A program made the translations under genes and the position numbers. A DNA stretch of 64,000 nucleotides from Physcomitrium patens (Eukaryota > Streptophyta > Bryopsida > Funariales > Funariaceae). Below are positions 59,820 through 64,000 of this stretch, piece after piece. The DNA is taken from contig NC_037270.1 in the NCBI RefSeq assembly GCF_000002425.4, positions 7,618,598-7,682,597 of the forward strand. The letters are read 5' to 3'. The notes under the pieces were generated by a model. It made no database searches, had not been told where the DNA came from, and saw only the letters and a list, made by a program, of their open reading frames with translations. Position 1 is the first letter of the stretch, and each line of letters opens with the position of its first letter.

Positions 59820-61608
59820 TGTCGTAATACATGAAGTCTTGCTTGAGAATGCTCTGGGCACCTGGCTATGGAAGAAAGAATGGAAATTGCAATAATAAAA
59901 TCCTAATTCTAATAGAATACTAACAATGCTCTAATTAGACCATAATAATTCTAAGCAAGCTTAATCAAATTCAAAAAAACCTCAAAGAAATTTCAAACAA
60001 ATAATAAGAATTTTTAAAGAAATATTAGAAGGATCACAAATATCACTCAAATACATCTCAATTCAATCTTAATTTAATTCTAGTTAAAATCCTATTGAAC
60101 TTCATTCAAAATTTAGGCCAAAACTAATTAAATCTTAAATCCTCATAAAATCCTAAACCCTAAATCAAACCCTAAACAAACCTTAAATCAAATCCCAACC
60201 AAATCCTAAACCAAATCTTAATCAAAACCTAAACCAAATCCTAAACCCTAAATCAAATCCTAATCCAAATCTTAAATCCTAAACCAAATCCTAATCCAAA
60301 TCCTAAATCCTAATCCTAAACTCTAAATCAAATCCTAATCCAAATCCTAAATCAAACCTTAATCCAAATCCTAAATCCTAAACCCTAAACCAAATCCTAA
60401 ACCAAATCCTAATCCTAAATCAAATCCTAATCCAAATCCTAAATCCTAAACCAAACCCTAAATAAATTCTAAATCCTAAATCCTAAATAAAACCCTAATC
60501 CAAATCCTAATCAAACCTTAAACCTAATCCTAAACCAAATCCTAAATTAAACCCTAGTAATTCCTACAACAGATTTAAACTTCAATAACTAATGAATAAA
60601 CAATTGATCTTAATTCAAATTTAGCACACTTCTTAAAAAATAACTTAAAATTAAGCACAAAAAAATTAAAAAGGATCGGAGTTACCAAATTGACGATAAC
60701 CTAAAAAATAATCTCGGATATTGGTTGGCCTCCTTCTCTAATCTTGATGCCAATCTTCCAGAGCCAATATCTCTCTTTTGCACTATTTAATTGATCTCTA
60801 AATTCTCATACACATAGAAAAAAAATTCAAATATCCTTTCATATAAGTTTCACTTCAATCCAACTAGTAGATTGCAAGAAATCTTAAAAACCCCAATTGG
60901 ACCTAAAATTCTATTTTCTGAGACCTTGACCCACCTAAATCTCAATATCCCTCAATTCAATTATTCGATCGAGTTCAAATTCATGAAACATATTAAACAA
61001 AAATATAACCATAAATCCACAAAATTTCATCCATATATCTATTATAAAACTCTTGAAATCACCCAAAACGTAATCCCTATTTTATTTCATAAAACCCAAG
61101 TCATCCAAAACAATCCTTGACTTTGCAAAGCTATTACAAAGTCATAACAACTTCAACTCACCCAAAATCAATGCTCATAGAAAACTTATTCAGTCTGCTA
61201 TCAAACCTCACTCTCCAATCTCCAAAAGAACCCCGGAGTCATCATCGAGACTCAGTTTTGTGCCTCAAGGTCTGATTTCGACCCTGGTTCATAACCCGCC
61301 CTCTCCGGATATCAATATTTAATTTTTCTAAGTAAATTTTTTCTAAAATTTACTCTTAACTTCCTTCTAAAGATGTCTATATCATTTATTTTTCCAATCT
61401 ATCTTATTTTGCCTTACTTATGGTACTACAAAGTAAGTAGAGGTTACCTCTCTAAAAGGCAGCATTGGTACCTTTTAATTTTTCTACCCCTTTGACTATT
61501 AACTATATTTCTAAGATAATTTGTTCTAATACTTTGAACTAAGATCTCTTAAATTATAATAATCTCCACACTCTTTCACCTATTAGTCATATTACATCAT
61601 GATAGTGG
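59816..61608 (+). mobile_element. Solo-LTR-like insertion in the copia element
   Basis: The insert 59820-61604 starts TGTCGTAATACATG and ends TGATA, which is CGACA with two C-to-T changes. Flanks are GCGG (59816-59819) and GTGG (61605-61608), again differing by one C-to-T change, giving a probable 4-bp duplication. Removing the insert rejoins the copia frame in phase. It is related to 37994-39520 and more weakly to 56092-57357. Non-coding; carries the telomere-like array at 60139-60560. Confidence 0.75.
60139..60560 (+). repeat. Degenerate telomere-like array inside the solo LTR
   Basis: About 420 bp of variable units such as AAATCCT, AAACCCT and AACCAAATCCT, with several exact CCCTAAA plant telomere units among them. 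The order is irregular. A shorter version is in the related insertion at 38340-38480. Confidence 0.8.
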
Positions 61609-62600
61609 TATTTTTTGAATTTCCTCAAGATCAAGACAAGTTTGGCATTTGGCATCGACGCCTTGATCATTTGAATGCCAAGAGCATGAAGGAGCTCCAA
61701 TCCATGGTAAGTGGCTTAAATCTTGGTCATATAAGCCACAATGCTATGACACTTGCTTGTGAAGGTTGTATTCAAGGTAAACAACAAAGGTCCTCATTTC
61801 CAAGTGGAATTGCAACACGTGCAACCAAGTTATTAGAGATTGTCCATTCTGATGTTTGTGGACCTATGAGGATGCCATCAATAGGAGGTGCAAGGTATTT
61901 TGTCACATTCATTGATGACTTTTCAAGGAAAGTATGGATTTTCATCCTCAAAGCAAAGAGTGAGTGTTTCACAAGGTTTAAGGAGTTTAAAGCACTTTTG
62001 GAGAAGCAATGTGAATGCAAAATCAACGTATTGCGTACAGACAATGGAGGTGAATAAATGTCAAAGTAATTCAATGATTTCTTAAAGTTGCATGGTATTG
62101 CAAGACAAACCTCTACTCCTTACACTCTACAACAAAATGGAGTTGCTAAAAGAACAAATCAAACCATTATGGAGATGGCAAGCAGTATGCTTCATGCACA
62201 ATACCTTGGAGATGAGTTTTGGGCGGAAGTAGTGTTGAATGCAGTATACACAAGAAATAGGTGTCCTACAAGTACACTTACATCAATGATGCCGGAAGAA
62301 GCTTGAAGTGGGAGAAAACCTTGTGTTTCTCACATGAAGACCTTTGGATGCATAGCATATGCAAAGATACCAGGTTATATGAGATCAAAATTTGATGCAA
62401 AAGGTACAAAATGTGTATTTGTTGGATATTGTGAAAGTACCAAGGCTTATAGGCTCATGTGTTTGGAAATTAAAAAGATCATCAAAAGTCGTGATGTTGA
62501 ATTTTTGGAGCACAAGAGTGCTTGTGAGTACTTGGGATATGTCCAAATAGAAGTAATGGTGTGTTTGTGGACACATCTTCAAATTCAGTAAAGAAAGAAG
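61605..62600 (+). pseudogene. Copia integrase, broken, catalytic Glu replaced
   Basis: Begins with the pre-integrase zinc finger (FGIWHRRLDHLN, later CEGCIQGKQ: H-H-C-C complete). The core shows DVCGPM and FIDDFSRKVWIF with the first aspartate and RTDNGGE with the second. A TAA and a second TAA follow at 62055 and 62067. The third motif reads QQNGVAKRTNQTI, with Lys (62148-62150) where the catalytic Glu belongs, a G-to-A change. Further: FWAEVVLNAVYTRNR and KTFGCIAYAKIP, standard copia integrase motifs. A TGA interrupts at 62304. Confidence 0.9.
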
Positions 62601-62893
62601 AAGACAAAGATAATGATGGTTGTAAAGATGGAAATAAAGATGAAGAGACAAAGAAGGTCGACAAGAAGGCCTCTACAATTGCTAAGACCAGCAATGAAGA
62701 GCATGAAGATGTTGATGATGATGGTGATGAGGATTATGAACCTTTGAGTAATAAAAGTCTATCTTCAAAAGAAAAGAAGGTTGGAAGTGACCATAGAATG
62801 CAACAAGTTGAGTCTTCTTCAAATAAAAAGAGATATCGTTTGAAAGATAGAAAAAAACATGGTGAATGGTGGAAGGACCATATTTTTCTTTAA
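62561..62893 (+). pseudogene. Copia integrase-RT linker, acidic
   Basis: A frame shifted relative to the integrase. Rich in Asp, Glu and Lys (VDDDGDEDYEPLSNK) and ends in RKKHGEWWKDH, the usual run-in to copia RT. It is unlikely to be translated separately. Confidence 0.7.
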
Positions 62894-62935
62894 GTAATTA
62901 AAGAACATGCCAATATTACACTTCTTGCTGATCCG

Positions 62936-64000
62936 TTGAGTTTATGTGATGCAATGAAGTCCTTGGATGCTATGAAATCGAAGAATGCTATGGAAGAAGA
63001 ATACAAATCACTCATAGACAATGGAACATGGGAATTGACTCAACTTCTATCAAATCAAGCTTCAATTGGTTGTAAGTGGGTATTTAGAACCAAAAGAGAT
63101 ATAATGGGCAATATTGTGAGGTATAAAGAAGATTGATTGCCAAAGACTACTCACAAGTTATTGGTGTTGATTTCAATGAGACATTTGCTTCCATGGCCAA
63201 ATTCACCACCATTAGAACCATTGTGGCAATTGGGGCAGCAATGGACTTAGAGATGTACCAAATGGATGTGAAGACGGCTTTTTTGAATGGAGACATCTAC
63301 ATGGATCAAACTCAAAGATTTGTTGAAGAAGGCAAACAATACCTTGTGTGTAAGTTGAAAAAATCCTTGTATGGGCTTTAGTAATCATCAAGGGCATGGT
63401 ACCAACGTATCGACACCTTCTTTGTAAATGAAGGATTTATAAGGAGTGAGGCTGATCATTCCATGTATGTGATGCAATCAAAAGCCTTCTTGCTGATTGT
63501 TATTCTTTATGTTGATGATTTGATCATTTTGACCAATACTTTAAAAAAGATGGATTGATTGAAGGCAAAGTTAGCAAAAGAATTTGAAATGAGTGATTTG
63601 GGAGAGCTCCATTATTGCTTAGAAGTGGAATTTGTGAGAGATCGAGCTAAAAAGTTCATTACATTGAATCAAAAGAAGTACATTAAAGAGGTATTGAAAT
63701 GGTTCAACATGGAGGAGTGCAAGTCCATTGGAACACCTTTGGAGGCAAATTTGAAGTTGATGAAGCTCACAAATGAGGAATTTGCTGAAGTTGAAGAAGA
63801 AATGAAAGATGTTCTATACAAGGCAGTAGTAAGCTCACTTATGCATGCAATGGTTGGTACAAGGGTGGATCTTACATATGTGGTGAGTATTGTGAGTCAA
63901 CACATGTCAAAGGTTGGACCAATTCATTGGGCAACCATTAAGAGGATCTTGAGGTACTTAAAAGGCACTTTGAACTTCAAATTATGTCTTGGAGGTGATA
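62936..64000 (+). pseudogene. Copia reverse transcriptase, broken, cut by the window edge
   Basis: Standard copia RT motifs: EEEYKSLIDNGTWEL, CKWVFRTKRD, a frameshift near 63130, AKDYSQVIGVDFNETFASMAKF, MDVKTAFLNGDIYM with the first aspartate, KLKKSLYGL followed by two stops (63379-63384), SSRAWYQRIDTFF, and the catalytic box ILYVDDLIIL with Y-V-D-D at 63508-63519 intact. Another stop at 63556. The sequence continues to KRILRYLKGTL near the end of the window. Confidence 0.92.

Larger units (their letters stand above)
57821..64000 (+). mobile_element. Ty1/copia element, broken, runs off the right edge
   Basis: Gene order gag, protease, integrase, RT on the plus strand identifies Ty1/copia. 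The 5' LTR and leader are probably in about 57830-58612, but with no second LTR in view the edges are not fixed. The body is interrupted by a solo-LTR-like insertion (59820-61604) and by stops and frameshifts. RT is still running at base 64000, so RNase H and the 3' LTR lie outside the window. Confidence 0.9.

Noticed and set aside
60139..60560. A true chromosome end or interstitial telomere from a fusion
   Set aside because: Units are irregular and the array lies within an LTR-like element, with a homologous array in a second copy; it is carried by the element.
1..64000. Bacterial operons, CRISPR arrays, tRNA or rRNA genes
   Set aside because: Spliced plant genes and plant retroelements exclude a prokaryote; repeats have no CRISPR-like spacing; no cloverleaf or rRNA core was recognised by reading, though a tRNA scan could not be run.

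Overview
This is nuclear DNA of a land plant. A bryophyte, most likely a moss of the Physcomitrium type, fits best, but the species is inferred and not shown. The evidence is a plant cytosolic glutamine synthetase (GS1) gene with GT-AG introns, decayed chromodomain Ty3/gypsy and Ty1/copia retrotransposons, degenerate plant telomere-like CCCTAAA repeats, and very AT-rich spacer with many (TA)n tracts. The only complete, unbroken host genes I can support are two copies of GS1, both on the minus strand (7094-8901 and 22150-23957, exactly 15,056 bp apart). Each has three exons and encodes 360 residues with all the expected metal-, ATP- and substrate-binding residues. From the start codon to about the poly(A) signal, introns and microsatellite included, the copies are almost identical. 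Immediately outside that block they diverge.

Layout. 1-5640: AT-rich spacer with a possible small inverted-repeat element. 5641-6660: less AT-rich, unrecognised. 6662-9560: GS1 copy A and its 5' flank. 9561-13583: AT-rich spacer. 13584-19731: decayed chromovirus (element 1, minus strand) with two LTRs and a 5-bp target duplication. 20090-21736: GC-richer island with a leader-like stretch. 21718-24800: GS1 copy B and its 5' flank. 24800-29990: moderate-GC DNA with promoter-like islands but no gene I can name. 30000-35100: AT-rich, SSR-dense spacer.

35100-64000 is a stack of nested retroelements. An old minus-strand gypsy relic (element 4, 35100-40632) carries an LTR-like insertion near 38000-39520. 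Next comes the LTR of chromovirus element 5 (40633-41167), whose body is split by chromovirus element 2 (41296-57744). Element 2 is itself interrupted by a plus-strand gypsy element with a different reverse transcriptase (element 3, 41883-50621) and by a solo LTR (56092-57357). After the last piece of element 5, a Ty1/copia element (about 57820 to beyond 64000) begins, and it contains another solo-LTR-like insertion (59820-61604) holding a telomere-like array. Paired LTRs, target duplications and matching lengths allow the order of insertion to be read.

The retroelement genes are all broken. Several lesions at catalytic or structural codons are C-to-T or G-to-A changes, as expected for decay of methylated DNA. 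The most interesting signals are the homogenised GS1 pair, the nested stack with a 4-bp-duplicating LTR family that landed at GC-starting sites, the FLDD-type gypsy lineage, and telomere-like arrays inside LTR-like repeats. No tRNA, rRNA or CRISPR feature was seen.
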